Origin: Vibrio fortis
GTDB taxonomy: Bacteria; Pseudomonadota; Gammaproteobacteria; Enterobacterales; Vibrionaceae
NCBI RefSeq assembly: GCF_024347475.1
Contig: NZ_AP025487.1
Coordinates: 124,001-188,000 of the forward strand
Direction: 5' to 3'
Length of the DNA: 64,000 nucleotides
Part shown: positions 55,049 to 64,000 of the stretch, one piece after another
How positions within the stretch are numbered: the stretch's first letter is position 1
How the letters are laid out: every line of letters starts with the position of its first letter
The notes under the pieces: model-generated
Told to the model about the DNA's origin: nothing
What the model saw: only the letters and a program-made list of their open reading frames with translations
Databases searched by the model: none
Program-made: the position numbers and the translations under genes

Positions 55049-56031
55049 TAATTGTTTTTCCAGTCGTTATTATATCTTGGCTTAAATAGATTATAATAGT
55101 TATTACCATCTTCTTGCGAATGCAGTAGTTGTAGCACCCACATGTATTGTTCAGGTTTATCTTTTACAAAGTACTCAATAGCTTGATTGCTTGTTCTCGC
55201 ATCTTGTTCTTCACCTTTATCTAGTTCAAAGGCAGGCAAGATTTCGATATCAAATGAACCATCTTCTGTGTTCATTGAAGCGAAAAGAGGAAGAACTTTA
55301 GCTTTGGACAATTTTGCGATCTTACCTAAGCCTGGCAAGGTCGCTTTTCTTGTCGCAAAAAAGTCAACGAAGACACTGTGCTCAGGACCGTGATCTTGAT
55401 CTGGTAGATAATAACCAATGTAGCCATCTCGAATCGATTTAAGGAATGGCTTGATGCCACCAGAGCGTTCATAAACACGTCCACCATACTGGACTCGTTG
55501 TTTATGCATAAGCCAATCCGATACGTCATTCTTCTGCTTTTTCGCCATTGCAGAAACAGGCATGTTCATTGATGCAAGGAGTATTGCAGGAACATCGATG
55601 GCCCAAGAATGGGGCACCATTAAAATGACATTCTCGTTAGCCTCGATATGGCCTTGAAGAATGTCTAAGCCTTTTATGTTGCAACGTTTTGTTAGCCAAG
55701 ATGCGGGCTTTAAACTCAACAACCCAAAACGAATAAAGAACAGCGAAGCAGTAAAAAGAGTCTTCTCAATTAACGCTTCACGTTCTTCAAACGACTTTTC
55801 TGGGAAACACAGTTCAAAGTTCACTCGACTGCGATGAGCGGGACCTTTTTGAGATTTGGCGAGCTTAGCTGCAATTGTTTTGGCGAGCCACTTTTGGGCT
55901 TTTAGAGGTAGTAGGGCAAGCGGAAGACCCACAATCACGCCTAACCAAGTTCCCCAAAATTTGGGCGCTAGAAAGCTTCGGTTAAATGTTGGATTGTAAG
56001 CTTTAGGATCAAAATCGTTTCTTTCAGTCAT
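55048..56031 (-). CDS. lpxM: Lipid A acyltransferase LpxM-type
   Basis: Adds the last secondary acyl chain to lipid A. The N-terminal anchor (FWGTWLGVIVGLPLALLPL) and the catalytic HX4D motif in VPHSWAIDVPA at about residue 140 are visible; YYLPDQDHGPEHSVFVDFFA and EQYMWVLQLLHSQEDG support the LpxM/MsbB branch. The frame begins at 56037, but ATG 56031 is preferred (327 aa). It is cotranscribed with hldD upstream and waaL downstream. Confidence 0.9.
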   Translation of the reverse strand: MTERNDFDPKAYNPTFNRSFLAPKFWGTWLGVIVGLPLALLPLKAQKWLAKTIAAKLAKSQKGPAHRSRVNFELCFPEKSFEEREALIEKTLFTASLFFIRFGLLSLKPASWLTKRCNIKGLDILQGHIEANENVILMVPHSWAIDVPAILLASMNMPVSAMAKKQKNDVSDWLMHKQRVQYGGRVYERSGGIKPFLKSIRDGYIGYYLPDQDHGPEHSVFVDFFATRKATLPGLGKIAKLSKAKVLPLFASMNTEDGSFDIEILPAFELDKGEEQDARTSNQAIEYFVKDKPEQYMWVLQLLHSQEDGNNYYNLFKPRYNNDWKNN

Positions 56032-56086
56032 AATCACGGCTACAGCGGCTCGTTATCCAAGCCGCTGTTATTGTTGAGTATTAATA

Positions 56087-57028
56087 CTACTGGTTTTGTA
56101 GTGTCATATACTCCGCAACGCCTTGCGCCACGGTTTTAAATTCGATGTCACAACCAGCTGCACGTAGCTTAGTCAGATCTGCCTGAGTAAACTCTTGGTA
56201 TGCACCTTTTAAGTGCTCAGGGAATGGAATAGTTTCAATCTCACCTTTACCGTGGTACTTAATTACCGCTTTTGCTACTTCTTCAAAAGACTCTGCATTG
56301 CCGGTACCTAGGTTGAAAATGCCCGAAACACCATTTTCTAGGAACCAAAGGTTCACTGCGGCTACATCACCAACGTAAACAAAGTCACGTTTAAATGTTT
56401 CGCTACCAGCAAACAGTTTTGGGTTTTCGCCCGCATTCATTTGGTTGTTTAAGTGGAAAGCGACTGAAGCCATGCTGCCTTTGTGCTCTTCACGAGGGCC
56501 GTAAACGTTGAAGTAGCGGAAGCCTGTGATTTGCGAAAGTGTTTCGTTATGCGCTGCAGCATCTGCTTGAAGGCGACGAACATAGTTGTCGAATTGTTGC
56601 TTAGAATAGCCGTATACGTTTAATGCACCTTCGTACTCTTTCTCTTCGATGAAAGTATCTGTTTCACCGTAAGTTGCTGCCGAAGAGGCATAAAGGAATG
56701 GAATCTCACGCTCAACACAGTAATGTAGTAGCTCTTTAGAGTACTCGTAGTTATTAAGCATCATGTACTTACCATCCCACTCTGTTGTCGCAGAGCATGC
56801 GCCTTCGTGGAAAATAGCTTCGATATTGCCAAAGTCATCACCGGCCATAACTTGAGTTAGGAAATCGTCACGATCCATGTAATCAGTAATGTCTAGGTCA
56901 ACAAGGTTTTTGAACTTCTTACCGTTCTTTAGGTTGTCGACGACTAGAATATCGTTGTGGCCAGCTTCGTTGAGTACTTTCACAATATTGCTGCCAATCA
57001 TGCCAGCACCACCAGTTACGATAATCAT
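56087..57028 (-). CDS. hldD: ADP-L-glycero-D-manno-heptose 6-epimerase HldD
   Basis: Short-chain dehydrogenase-type epimerase making ADP-L,D-heptose, the donor for WaaC and WaaF. The N-terminal NADP site [20 protein letters not shown] is at residue 1, and the YGYSKQQFD (Tyr-x3-Lys) catalytic motif near 140. The frame is open to 57109 but ATG 57028 gives 313 aa, aligned with E. coli. It is the first gene of hldD-lpxM-waaL-waaF-waaA-licD-tagD. Confidence 0.97.
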   Translation of the reverse strand: MIIVTGGAGMIGSNIVKVLNEAGHNDILVVDNLKNGKKFKNLVDLDITDYMDRDDFLTQVMAGDDFGNIEAIFHEGACSATTEWDGKYMMLNNYEYSKELLHYCVEREIPFLYASSAATYGETDTFIEEKEYEGALNVYGYSKQQFDNYVRRLQADAAAHNETLSQITGFRYFNVYGPREEHKGSMASVAFHLNNQMNAGENPKLFAGSETFKRDFVYVGDVAAVNLWFLENGVSGIFNLGTGNAESFEEVAKAVIKYHGKGEIETIPFPEHLKGAYQEFTQADLTKLRAAGCDIEFKTVAQGVAEYMTLQNQ

Positions 57029-57180
57029 ATTTTCCCACTCTTTTGAATATAAAACTACCGCGAGTATAGCAAGGAATGAACAATACGGGCTAGTGGAATA
57101 ATTCCGCAACCAGAGTATGATATGAGAAGATTAGTTTTGAATTTTATTGAGTTAGCGAACTCGAGTTTATAGGTAATATC

Positions 57181-58344
57181 ATGAAGATTGCGGTTGCCGG
57201 AACTGGCTATGTAGGGCTCTCAAATGCAATGTTATTGGCTCAACACCACGAGGTGGTAGCGGTAGATATTGTCGAAGAAAAAGTGGCGATGTTGAACAAC
57301 AAGCAGTCTCCTATTGTGGATGCTGAAATAGAGCACTTCTTAGCGACAAAGGCATTGAACTTCAGAGCGACGATCGACAAAACAGCTTATCAAGACGCTG
57401 AATTTGTCATCATTGCGACCCCAACTGATTACGATCCTACCACTAATTATTTCAATACCAGCTCTGTTGAGTCTGTCATTAAAGATGTAATGAGCGTTAA
57501 CCCTGATGCTGTAATGATCATCAAATCAACAGTACCGGTTGGTTACACTGCTCGCATCAAGCAAGAATTAGAATGTGAGAATATCCTCTTCTCTCCTGAA
57601 TTTTTACGTGAAGGAAAAGCACTATACGACAACTTGCACCCATCACGCATTATTGTTGGCGAACGTTCAGAGCGCGCAAAGGTATTTGCAGACTTATTGG
57701 TTGAAGGTGCTGAGAAGGTAGATATCGAGGTTCTATTTACTGATTCCACAGAAGCTGAAGCGGTGAAACTGTTTTCTAACACCTATCTTGCAATGCGTGT
57801 TTCTTACTTTAATGAGTTGGACTCGTACGCTGAAGCTCACGGATTAGATTCGCGACAGATCATTGAAGGGGTGGGGTTAGACCCGAGAATTGGTAATCAC
57901 TATAACAACCCTTCATTTGGTTACGGCGGCTACTGTTTACCTAAAGATACTAAGCAGTTGCTGGCTAACTACCAAGATGTGCCAAATAACATTGTTGGTG
58001 CGATTGTCGATGCGAACCGAACGCGCAAAGACTTCATTGCAGAATCGATCATGAAACGTTCGCCTAAGGTTGTTGGTATCTATCGGCTGATCATGAAAAC
58101 GGGTTCTGATAACTTCCGAGCTTCTTCTATTCAGGGCATTATGAAGCGGTTGAAAGCAAAGGGTATAGAAGTGGTTGTATATGAGCCTGTGCTGAACGAA
58201 GAGCATTTTTTTAACTCGAAAGTTTACAGTGACCTTGGTGAGTTTAAGGCTGTGAGTGATGTAATTGTCTCTAACCGTATGGTTGATGAAATCAAAGATG
58301 TAGAAGATAAAGTTTATACCCGAGACTTATTCGGTAGCGACTAG
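57181..58344 (+). CDS. ugd: UDP-glucose/GDP-mannose dehydrogenase family protein (Ugd)
   Basis: NAD-dependent four-electron oxidation of UDP-glucose to UDP-glucuronate. It has the NAD site [19 protein letters not shown], the active-site Lys region [18 protein letters not shown], and the catalytic Cys in [16 protein letters not shown] near residue 250. At 387 aa it matches the short Ugd form. It would supply uronic acid for surface polysaccharide. It is divergent from hldD and monocistronic. Confidence 0.94.
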   Translation: MKIAVAGTGYVGLSNAMLLAQHHEVVAVDIVEEKVAMLNNKQSPIVDAEIEHFLATKALNFRATIDKTAYQDAEFVIIATPTDYDPTTNYFNTSSVESVIKDVMSVNPDAVMIIKSTVPVGYTARIKQELECENILFSPEFLREGKALYDNLHPSRIIVGERSERAKVFADLLVEGAEKVDIEVLFTDSTEAEAVKLFSNTYLAMRVSYFNELDSYAEAHGLDSRQIIEGVGLDPRIGNHYNNPSFGYGGYCLPKDTKQLLANYQDVPNNIVGAIVDANRTRKDFIAESIMKRSPKVVGIYRLIMKTGSDNFRASSIQGIMKRLKAKGIEVVVYEPVLNEEHFFNSKVYSDLGEFKAVSDVIVSNRMVDEIKDVEDKVYTRDLFGSD

Positions 58345-58397
58345 TTCTAACTTTATGCCTTGCGAGAGCTAAACCGACCAGATGTTAACGGCTCGAT

Positions 58398-58439
58398 CTA
58401 TCTGTTTAGGGGCGATATACTAACTATCTAAACAGATAG
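58398..58439. promoter_or_regulatory. Palindromic operator candidate upstream of the TetR gene
   Basis: A perfect 12-bp inverted repeat, CTATCTGTTTAG (58398-58409) and CTAAACAGATAG (58428-58439), separated by 18 bp, ends 15 nt before the start codon. It is the expected place for autorepression by a TetR-family dimer. Confidence 0.7.
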
Positions 58440-58454
58440 GGATTCGAAATAGAA

Positions 58455-59090
58455 ATGAAGACACGTGACAAGATCGTTTATGCGGCGCTAGAGCTATTTA
58501 ATGAGCACGGCGAGCGTAGTATTACTACCAACCATATTGCTGAACATATTGAAATCAGCCCAGGTAACCTTTACTACCATTTCCGCAACAAGCAAGAAAT
58601 TGTGCGTGATATCTTCACTCTATATTCCGCGGAACTTCTAGAACGCTTTACCCCAATCCAAGGTCAGCAAGAGAGCTTAACGCTACTTAAACATTACTTG
58701 GACTCTATCTTCACTTTAATGTGGAAGTACCGTTTCTTCTACGCCAACCTTCCTGAAATTTTGTCTCGCGACGAGCAGTTGCACAATGATTACATGGCAG
58801 TGCAAGAGCGTTTGCAATCAAACCTAATCGCGATCATGCGTGCATTTGTGGATTTGAATTTGTTGAAAGCTTCTGAAGAAGAGATGAAATCTATGGTTAC
58901 TTCTCTGCACCTTATTGCGTCGAGCTGGCTGGCTTACCAATCTGCGATGTCGCCAAAAACACAGATCACAGAGCAAGTGGTTCACCAAGGCATGCTACAG
59001 ATGATCGCAGTCGTGAAACCTATCGCAACCACTCAAGGTTTTGAGCAGTTAACACTGTTGGAAGATGGCGTTCGAGCGTTGAATGGGTAG
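58455..59090 (+). CDS. TetR/AcrR family transcriptional regulator
   Basis: 211-aa TetR-family protein. The helix-turn-helix is at residues 25-46 (TTNHIAEHIEISPGNLYYHFRNKQEI). The ligand domain is not assignable; the FTLMWKYRFFYANLPEIL segment resembles a DUF-type subgroup of fatty-acid- or membrane-related regulators in Vibrio. The perfect inverted repeat just upstream suggests autoregulation. No obvious target gene adjoins it except divergent ugd's end; the regulon is unknown. Confidence 0.88.
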   Translation: MKTRDKIVYAALELFNEHGERSITTNHIAEHIEISPGNLYYHFRNKQEIVRDIFTLYSAELLERFTPIQGQQESLTLLKHYLDSIFTLMWKYRFFYANLPEILSRDEQLHNDYMAVQERLQSNLIAIMRAFVDLNLLKASEEEMKSMVTSLHLIASSWLAYQSAMSPKTQITEQVVHQGMLQMIAVVKPIATTQGFEQLTLLEDGVRALNG

Positions 59091-59262
59091 GGCAGACGAG
59101 AGTAACGAGATTCGGGATGCTTTTGAAGCAGATACGAGATTCGAGTAAACGGGATGCGAAGAGAATAAGAGCAGTGTGCTGTTCGTTACACGTATCTCGT
59201 CGTCCTTATCTGCTCTTCTTGCTCTTCGTATCTCTCATCTCGTTTACTCGCATCCGCTCTTA
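59091..59262. repeat. Purine/pyrimidine inverted-repeat element (copy 2)
   Basis: Fills the gap between the TetR stop and the convergent envC stop. Left arm words: GACGAGAGTAACGAGATTCG, GCAGATACGAGATTCGAGT, AAACGGGATGCGAAGAG. Right arm words: GCTCTTCGTATCTCTCATCTCG, TTTACTCGCATCCGCTCTTA. The terminal CTCTTA (59257-59262) contains the envC stop codon. Confidence 0.8.
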
Positions 59263-60387
59263 CCTCACCAACCAACTCTTAGGATTCTGAGCTTGACTGT
59301 TTCTGCGGATCTCAAAGTAGAGCGATGGGCGAGACTGACCACCAGTATCACCGGCCAGCGCGATGGCTTCACCCGCTTTTACCTTATCACCTTCTTTCTT
59401 CAAGAGGGCTTGGTTAAAACCATATAGAGTCATATCACCTTTACCGTGGTCAAGTAGTACAACTAAGCCATAGCCACGTAGGTATTCAGCAAATACTACG
59501 GTTCCAGAATAGACAGATTTTACCTGCTGGCCATAGCTCGCGTTAATCACCATGCCTTTCCAGTTAATTTGTCCGGTTTGACGGGTGCCGTAGTTGTGCA
59601 GCACCTTACCTTTGATTGGCCATGGCAGTTTGCCTTTACGTTTTGCTAAGCCATCCATAGGAACAGCATTACGCCTTTCACGAGCGGCTTTTTCTGCTTT
59701 GGCAATCTCTGCTTTTAGGCGAGTCTCGTTACGTTGCAGTTCTGCAAGATAGTTTTGATCACCAGAGATGCTTTTCTTGATACTACCGACGGTTTTCTTA
59801 CGCTGAGCTTGAGTCTTAGCGAGTTGGTCTCGTTTGGTGGTTTGTTGTTTGAGTAGGCTAGCAATTTGTTCCTGCTCTGCTTTACGAAGACGTTGGCTTT
59901 CTTCAAGTTCGGTTTGAGTTTGCTCAATCGCTTTAATCGTCGTTGTGCGTGTTTTGGCTAAATGCTGGTAATAGTGGCTAATACGATCTTCTTCTACACC
60001 TGTATTCAGAATGTGTGAAGAGGCTTTAGCACGACGTGTCATGTAGTAAGTTTGAATAAGTTGTTCAAGCTTTTGGGTGTGGACTTGCTTCTGAGTGGTA
60101 AGCGCTTGAATCTTGTTGTTGAGTTGCTGAACGTTAGCGTTAGCGGTAGCAAGCTGCTTCTTACTTTCCTTGATGTCTTTCTCTAATGAAGCGATAGAGA
60201 GTTCTTGCTTCTTGAGGTTGGCCTGCAGGCTATCCAGTTTTTTTTGTTGAGAAGATAGAGCTTGTTGCTGGCGAGAGATCTCGCTCTTAACACCCTTCAG
60301 CTCGCCTTGGGAAGCTGCATGAGTAGAGATAGAAAACATAGCACTAGAAAGTAAAATAAGGCCGCTTATAGCTTTAATTTTTTTCAT
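59260..60387 (-). CDS. envC: Murein hydrolase activator EnvC
   Basis: Periplasmic divisome-associated activator of amidases AmiA/AmiB. It has a signal peptide (MKKIKAISGLILLSSAMFSISTHAA), a long coiled coil to about residue 230 and a C-terminal LytM (M23) domain. The LytM zinc residues are degenerate: NWKGMVI replaces the HxxxD motif and LYFEIRRN replaces LHFE, so it should activate rather than cut, as in E. coli EnvC. 375 aa from ATG 60387. Its TAA stop lies inside the terminal CTCTTA of repeat copy 2. Confidence 0.93.
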   Translation of the reverse strand: MKKIKAISGLILLSSAMFSISTHAASQGELKGVKSEISRQQQALSSQQKKLDSLQANLKKQELSIASLEKDIKESKKQLATANANVQQLNNKIQALTTQKQVHTQKLEQLIQTYYMTRRAKASSHILNTGVEEDRISHYYQHLAKTRTTTIKAIEQTQTELEESQRLRKAEQEQIASLLKQQTTKRDQLAKTQAQRKKTVGSIKKSISGDQNYLAELQRNETRLKAEIAKAEKAARERRNAVPMDGLAKRKGKLPWPIKGKVLHNYGTRQTGQINWKGMVINASYGQQVKSVYSGTVVFAEYLRGYGLVVLLDHGKGDMTLYGFNQALLKKEGDKVKAGEAIALAGDTGGQSRPSLYFEIRRNSQAQNPKSWLVR

Positions 60388-60469
60388 TGTTTTTGTCATC
60401 TAAGTTACAGCCTACTCATTAAATTACTTATAGTTAATAGAGCTATCTATGTGGAGATAGAGATTCCAG

Positions 60470-60660
60470 ATACTTTAAAAGCAGATACGAGTAAACGAGA
60501 TTCGCGATACGAAGAGCTAAAGAGCCGTGACGAGATGAAAGGTACGAGATTTGAACAAACCTGTTCTTGTATTTTGGCTCTTCATCACTCGTTTACTCGT
60601 GTCCCGTATCCGCTTTTATTCTGCTCACATCCTGCTACTCAAATCTCTCATCCGCTCTTA
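60470..60660. repeat. Purine/pyrimidine inverted-repeat element (copy 3)
   Basis: Lies in the cysE-envC gap. Left arm: GCAGATACGAGTAAACGAGA, TTCGCGATACGAAGAGC. Right arm: GGCTCTTCATCACTCGTTTA, CTCGTGTCCCGTATCCGC, AAATCTCTCATCCGCTCTTA. The terminal CTCTTA (60655-60660) contains the cysE stop codon. A reading frame through it is spurious. Confidence 0.8.
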
Positions 60661-61479
60661 AATCCCATCACCATGAATAAAGTTCTGAGAGCGTCCATTA
60701 AACCCTTGGTCCATATCCAGGGATGGCTTATCGGTTTTCGGCTTACCGACAATCTTAGCTGGTACACCTGCAACCGTAGTATGAGCAGGAACTGCTTGCA
60801 GCACCACAGAACAAGATCCGATCTTCGCACCTTCACCGACTTCAATGTTACCCAAGATCTTCGCACCTGCACCAATCATTACGCCTTCACGGATCTTAGG
60901 GTGACGATCGCCACCTTCTTTGCCTGTACCACCTAAAGTTACATCTTGTAGGATAGAGACATCGTTCTCAACAACGGCGGTTTCACCAATCACAATACCG
61001 GTTGCATGGTCGAGCATGATTGCCTTACCAATGCGTGCAGCCGGGTGGATATCCACTTGGCACGCCACTGAAATCTGGTTTTGAAGGTAAGTAGCAAGAG
61101 CAATACGGCCTTGTCGCCACAACCAATTTGCGACGCGATAGCCCTGTAGGGCATGATAACCTTTTAGGTAGAGCAACGGCATAGAGTACATCTCTACCGC
61201 CGGGTCTCGTGTCACGGTTGCGCAAATATCACAAGCCGCCGCATCAATAATTGATTGGTCTTCAGCAAAGGCTTGCTCCACCACTTCACGTACCGCCATC
61301 GCTGGCATAGAAGCAGTTTTTAGTTTGTTTGCCAGGATATAACTTAACGAAGCACCGAGACTGTCATGGTTGATGATGGTCGCATGATAAAAACTCGCAA
61401 GCATAGGCTCCTGCTCAGATTGCTCTCGAGCTTCCTTTACAATGCATTGCCAGACTTTTTGTTGTTCACAGTGTTTCAT
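60658..61479 (-). CDS. cysE: Serine O-acetyltransferase CysE
   Basis: Acetylates serine from acetyl-CoA, the first committed step of cysteine synthesis. The N-terminal helical domain is followed by a left-handed beta-helix of hexapeptide repeats from about residue 140 (IHPAARIGKAIMLDHATGIVIGETAVVENDVSILQ), with the catalytic His in LDHATG and HPKI. It ends in the flexible tail (FIHGDGI) whose terminal Ile inserts into CysK. 273 aa. It is downstream of gpsA in the order yibN-secB-gpsA-cysE. Confidence 0.97.
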   Translation of the reverse strand: MKHCEQQKVWQCIVKEAREQSEQEPMLASFYHATIINHDSLGASLSYILANKLKTASMPAMAVREVVEQAFAEDQSIIDAAACDICATVTRDPAVEMYSMPLLYLKGYHALQGYRVANWLWRQGRIALATYLQNQISVACQVDIHPAARIGKAIMLDHATGIVIGETAVVENDVSILQDVTLGGTGKEGGDRHPKIREGVMIGAGAKILGNIEVGEGAKIGSCSVVLQAVPAHTTVAGVPAKIVGKPKTDKPSLDMDQGFNGRSQNFIHGDGI

Positions 61480-61494
61480 TTTTACTATCCATTC

Positions 61495-61599
61495 TTAAAG
61501 CAAGTGACGAGATGAGAGTAAACGAGTGGCGAAGATCTAAAAGATGAGAAAAGCTTTTGCTCTTCGAATCTCGTATCTCGTCACTCGAATCTGCTCTTA
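61495..61599. repeat. Purine/pyrimidine inverted-repeat element (copy 4)
   Basis: The shortest and simplest copy, in the gpsA-cysE gap. The left arm contains AGTGACGAGAT, GAGAGTAAACGAG and GCGAAGATC; the right arm contains GCTCTTCGAATCTCG, TATCTCGTCACTCGAATC and ends GCTCTTA. AGTGACGAGAT and ATCTCGTCACT pair exactly. The terminal CTCTTA contains the gpsA stop codon (61597-61599). Confidence 0.82.
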
Positions 61600-62661
61600 A
61601 CCTTCCGATTTCTTATCTCGAGCCAGCAGATCTTGCGCTGCTAAGTGTGCATCTTTCCCTTGATACAACACTTGATAAATTTGTTCAACAATTGGCATCT
61701 CAACACCCATACGTTCAGACAATAGCCAAACCTCTTTGGTATTGCGATAACCCTCCACAACTTGGCCGATCTCTTCCTGTGCGGTATCGACATCTTTGCC
61801 GGTACCCAAGGCTAAACCGAAGCGACGGTTACGTGATTGGTTATCGGTACAAGTTAGGACTAAATCGCCTAAACCTGCCATCCCCATGAAGGTTTCTGGT
61901 TTTGCGCCCAGAGCAGCGCCTAAGCGACACATTTCAGCTAGGCCGCGCGTGATTAATGCAGTACGAGCATTTGCACCAAAGCCAATACCATCAGACATAC
62001 CTGCACCAATTGCGATAACGTTCTTAACCGCACCGCCTAGTTGCATGCCAATGAAATCATCATTCGCGTATACACGGAAGGTACGAGTGCAGTGAATCTT
62101 CTCTTGCAGCTCTTTTACGAAATCTTGGTCTGGTGAAGCAACTGAAATCGCAGTTGGCATACCTGCAGCAAGCTCTTTGGCGAATGTAGGACCCGATAGG
62201 ACTGCTAGTGAATAGCCATCGCCAAGTACGTCATGAGCAACGTCTTTTAGTAGACGACCTGTTTCTGGCTCTAACCCTTTAGTTGCCCAGCAGATACGTG
62301 AATCTGCTTTTAGGTGAGATTTTAAACTGTTCAGAACAATGCCAAATACATGGCTTGGTACCACTACAAGTAGATCGCGACTTGCAGATACAGCTTTCTC
62401 TAGATCTGATTCGATAATCAAGCTTTCTGGGAAGTCGATGTTTGGCAGGAACTCATGGTTAGCGCGATCAGCTTCTAAGCGAGCCATATGCTCAGGTTCA
62501 TGGCCCCAAAGCACAATGTTGGCACCATTACGTGCAAGAGAAATCGCTAAAGAAGTGCCGTAGGAACCAGCGCCAATCACCGTCATGGCGATCTCTTTGC
62601 CATAAACGCTCTTTCTATCATAAGCGTCACTGATATCATTAGTGCGAGTTGTGTCTGTCAT
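61597..62661 (-). CDS. gpsA: Glycerol-3-phosphate dehydrogenase [NAD(P)+] GpsA
   Basis: Reduces dihydroxyacetone phosphate to sn-glycerol 3-phosphate for phospholipid synthesis. The dinucleotide-binding motif [19 protein letters not shown] is near residue 28, the catalytic Lys is in [13 protein letters not shown], and [13 protein letters not shown] follows. 354 aa, with an N-terminal extension of about 20 residues before the core compared with E. coli. Separated from secB by a terminator. Glycerol 3-phosphate is also the TagD substrate elsewhere in the window. Confidence 0.96.
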   Translation of the reverse strand: MTDTTRTNDISDAYDRKSVYGKEIAMTVIGAGSYGTSLAISLARNGANIVLWGHEPEHMARLEADRANHEFLPNIDFPESLIIESDLEKAVSASRDLLVVVPSHVFGIVLNSLKSHLKADSRICWATKGLEPETGRLLKDVAHDVLGDGYSLAVLSGPTFAKELAAGMPTAISVASPDQDFVKELQEKIHCTRTFRVYANDDFIGMQLGGAVKNVIAIGAGMSDGIGFGANARTALITRGLAEMCRLGAALGAKPETFMGMAGLGDLVLTCTDNQSRNRRFGLALGTGKDVDTAQEEIGQVVEGYRNTKEVWLLSERMGVEMPIVEQIYQVLYQGKDAHLAAQDLLARDKKSEG

Positions 62662-62725
62662 GCTTCCACCTGAAAGTCTTGAGGAAATGAAAGGAGTATC
62701 TGTCTACTGAATATACCGAAAATAT

Positions 62726-62766
62726 AAAAAATGCACACCGCATTAAGTCGCGCTGTGCATTTTTAA
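62726..62766 (-). terminator. Terminator of secB
   Basis: Stem AAAATGCACA/TGTGCATTTT (62728-62737 with 62754-62763), about 16-nt loop; on the minus strand a T-rich run follows. It separates secB from gpsA transcription. Confidence 0.75.
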
Positions 62767-62808
62767 ACGGTTAGATTAAGTTTTATGTGGCATTAAGCCC
62801 TGTATAAC

Positions 62809-63276
62809 TTAAGCTTGCTCGCCTTCAGCTTGTTGAGCTTGGTTTTGTAGGTAGTTCATGAACAGAGCGTCGAAGTTAACTGGTGCTAGGTTCAGTTGTG
62901 GGAACGTACCTTTAACCACTAAGCTAGAGATAGTTTCACGAGCGTATGGGAATAGGATGTTCGGGCAGAATGCACCTAGGCAGTGTGCCAGTTGGCCAGC
63001 TTCCATTTCGCTTGCAGTGAAGATACCACCTTGTTGTACTTCACATAGGAACGCTGTCTCTTCTGCGTTCTTAACTGTCACAGTAAGACGTAGGATTACT
63101 TCGTAAACGCCTTGGCCAAGTTCACGGCTTTGAGTGTCTAGATCCAGTTTTACATCTGGGTTCCACTCTTTTTGGAACATATCTGGTGAGTTTGGCGCTT
63201 CAAAAGAAACGTCTTTTAGGAAGATACGTTGGATTGCGAAGTTTTGTTGTGCTTCTTGAGGTGCTGCTTCAGCCAT
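62809..63276 (-). CDS. secB: Protein-export chaperone SecB
   Basis: Tetrameric cytosolic chaperone that keeps preproteins unfolded and hands them to SecA. The 155-aa sequence contains [19 protein letters not shown] and QAGIFT-type [18 protein letters not shown] (here [21 protein letters not shown]), both canonical. Upstream yibN is 110 nt away; no grxC lies between them, unlike E. coli. Confidence 0.97.
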   Translation of the reverse strand: MAEAAPQEAQQNFAIQRIFLKDVSFEAPNSPDMFQKEWNPDVKLDLDTQSRELGQGVYEVILRLTVTVKNAEETAFLCEVQQGGIFTASEMEAGQLAHCLGAFCPNILFPYARETISSLVVKGTFPQLNLAPVNFDALFMNYLQNQAQQAEGEQA

Positions 63277-63386
63277 TTTCTTGTCCTTAAAAATTTACAT
63301 TGGGCTCCGTAATCAAAATTGAGTTACGTAGCCTGAAAAACGAGTATATAGATAACTTTTTTTATTAATAACAGTGCTACTAAGAG

Positions 63387-63821
63387 TTACTTTTTACCCT
63401 TAACTAAAGGTAGGTTCGCTTCACTCCAAGCAACTAGGCCATTCTTTAGTAGGCTCACGTTTTCAAACCCTGCTTTCGTTAGTAGGTTTGCACTTTCTTG
63501 AGCGGTTTGACCTGTTTTACATACCACAATGATTGGGTCTGCTTTATGGCTTTCAAGGCTACCAAAGTTATTTGCTTTGATATCTGAAGGCAAAATGTGA
63601 AGTGCGTCAGTAATATGACCTTTTTTGTATTCATCCTTAGTACGAATATCAACCACAATGCCATTTTCACGGTTCATTAGTTGTGTGGTTTGCGCTGCGG
63701 TGATCTCTTTGTAAGCCGCATTCGATGCTTTGATGACATTCATAATGATGGCAACCACTAAGCCAATCCATACGATGGCTAAAATCATATTCTCTTGAAT
63801 AAAGGGTACTAACTCTTGCAT
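63387..63821 (-). CDS. yibN: Membrane-anchored rhodanese-like protein YibN
   Basis: An N-terminal membrane helix (MILAIVWIGLVVAIIMNVI, residues 12-30) is followed by a rhodanese domain with active-site Cys in VVCKTGQTAQESA near residue 100 and DIRTKDEYKKGHI as the entry motif. 144 aa. Sulfurtransferase activity is plausible since the Cys is present; the E. coli homologue also affects membrane protein insertion. It is upstream of secB, same strand. Confidence 0.92.
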   Translation of the reverse strand: MQELVPFIQENMILAIVWIGLVVAIIMNVIKASNAAYKEITAAQTTQLMNRENGIVVDIRTKDEYKKGHITDALHILPSDIKANNFGSLESHKADPIIVVCKTGQTAQESANLLTKAGFENVSLLKNGLVAWSEANLPLVKGKK

Positions 63822-64000
63822 ATCTTAAACTCTTGTCGTTTGGGGCTAGAAACTATACCCAAGCATCTTGAGGTCACTTTGGTATATGGTTTTGGATTAT
63901 AGCGATAAAGGATTACAGAATACAGAAGAAGCCAAAGGTTGTGAGTAAAGGCGTGGAATAAAGCAGTTTCTGTCTAGAATTTATGCATTTACTTGTACAC
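63822..64000. other. Region upstream of yibN at the window edge
   Basis: This 179-nt stretch presumably holds the yibN promoter and, beyond the window, a further gene. I see no complete reading frame or clear motif. Confidence 0.4.

Noticed and set aside
59260..60387. Active M23 endopeptidase
   Set aside because: The zinc-binding His and Asp residues of LytM are replaced, so EnvC-type activator is the better call.
60451..60936. 161-codon plus-strand frame
   Set aside because: Starts in repeat copy 3 and continues antisense to cysE.

Overview
The window is chromosomal DNA of a marine gammaproteobacterium, almost certainly a Vibrio. The evidence is protein sequence plus gene order: gsp(eps)E-N, then cysQ-nudE-nfuA-comF/bioH, tex-greB-ompR-envZ, recG-spoT-rpoZ-gmk, yicC/rph-pyrE, slmA-coaBC, radC-rpmB-rpmG-mutM, a waa (LPS core) region, and envC-cysE-gpsA-secB-yibN. 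I see no prophage, integron, CRISPR array, rRNA or tRNA. The species cannot be fixed from the sequence alone.

Layout. 1-8.3 kb: type II secretion operon gspE (5' truncated by the window edge) through gspN, mostly overlapping or closely spaced, closed by a strong hairpin. 8.4-10.8 kb: a large multidomain surface lipoprotein gene that looks like an insertion. 11-18 kb: nucleotide and Fe-S housekeeping genes, bioH, a small unknown gene and tex. 18.1-18.76 kb carries no protein gene but holds a CsrB-family regulatory RNA with a GacA/VarA-type activator box. 18.8-21.6 kb: greB and the ompR/envZ two-component system. 21.8-27.5 kb: recG, spoT, rpoZ and gmk, all on the minus strand. 27.5-29.9 kb: a guanine-type purine riboswitch ahead of an NCS2 purine permease, then psiE. 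30-32.2 kb: an outer-membrane beta-barrel gene divergent from a two-gene ToxR-like/small membrane protein cassette. 32.2-38 kb: yicC, rph-pyrE with an attenuator-like hairpin, lpxL, slmA and coaBC. 38-43 kb: a Cache-type chemoreceptor, radC, rpmB-rpmG and mutM.

42.9-58.3 kb is an envelope block. It holds dgkA with an LtaS/OpgB-like phosphoglycerol transferase, a glycosyltransferase operon in which coaD is embedded, kdkA, and the operon hldD-lpxM-waaL-waaF-waaA-licD-tagD, followed by ugd. Together these make heptose, attach Kdo and heptose to lipid A, acylate lipid A, extend and ligate core and O-antigen, and probably add phospho-substituents (Kdo kinase, CDP-glycerol and LicD-type transferase). 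58.4-63.8 kb: a TetR regulator with a palindromic operator candidate, envC, cysE, gpsA, secB and a rhodanese.

The main non-coding discoveries are: (i) the CsrB-type sRNA; (ii) the guanine riboswitch overlapped upstream by a promoter and a PurR-like box; (iii) a dispersed family of purine/pyrimidine-armed inverted repeats whose end coincides with the stop codon of envC, cysE and gpsA and which also lies beside spoT; (iv) a 162-bp MITE-like element whose end forms the last codons and stop of coaBC. The most interesting protein system is the ToxR-like/VtrC-like overlapping gene pair at 30.8-32.2 kb.
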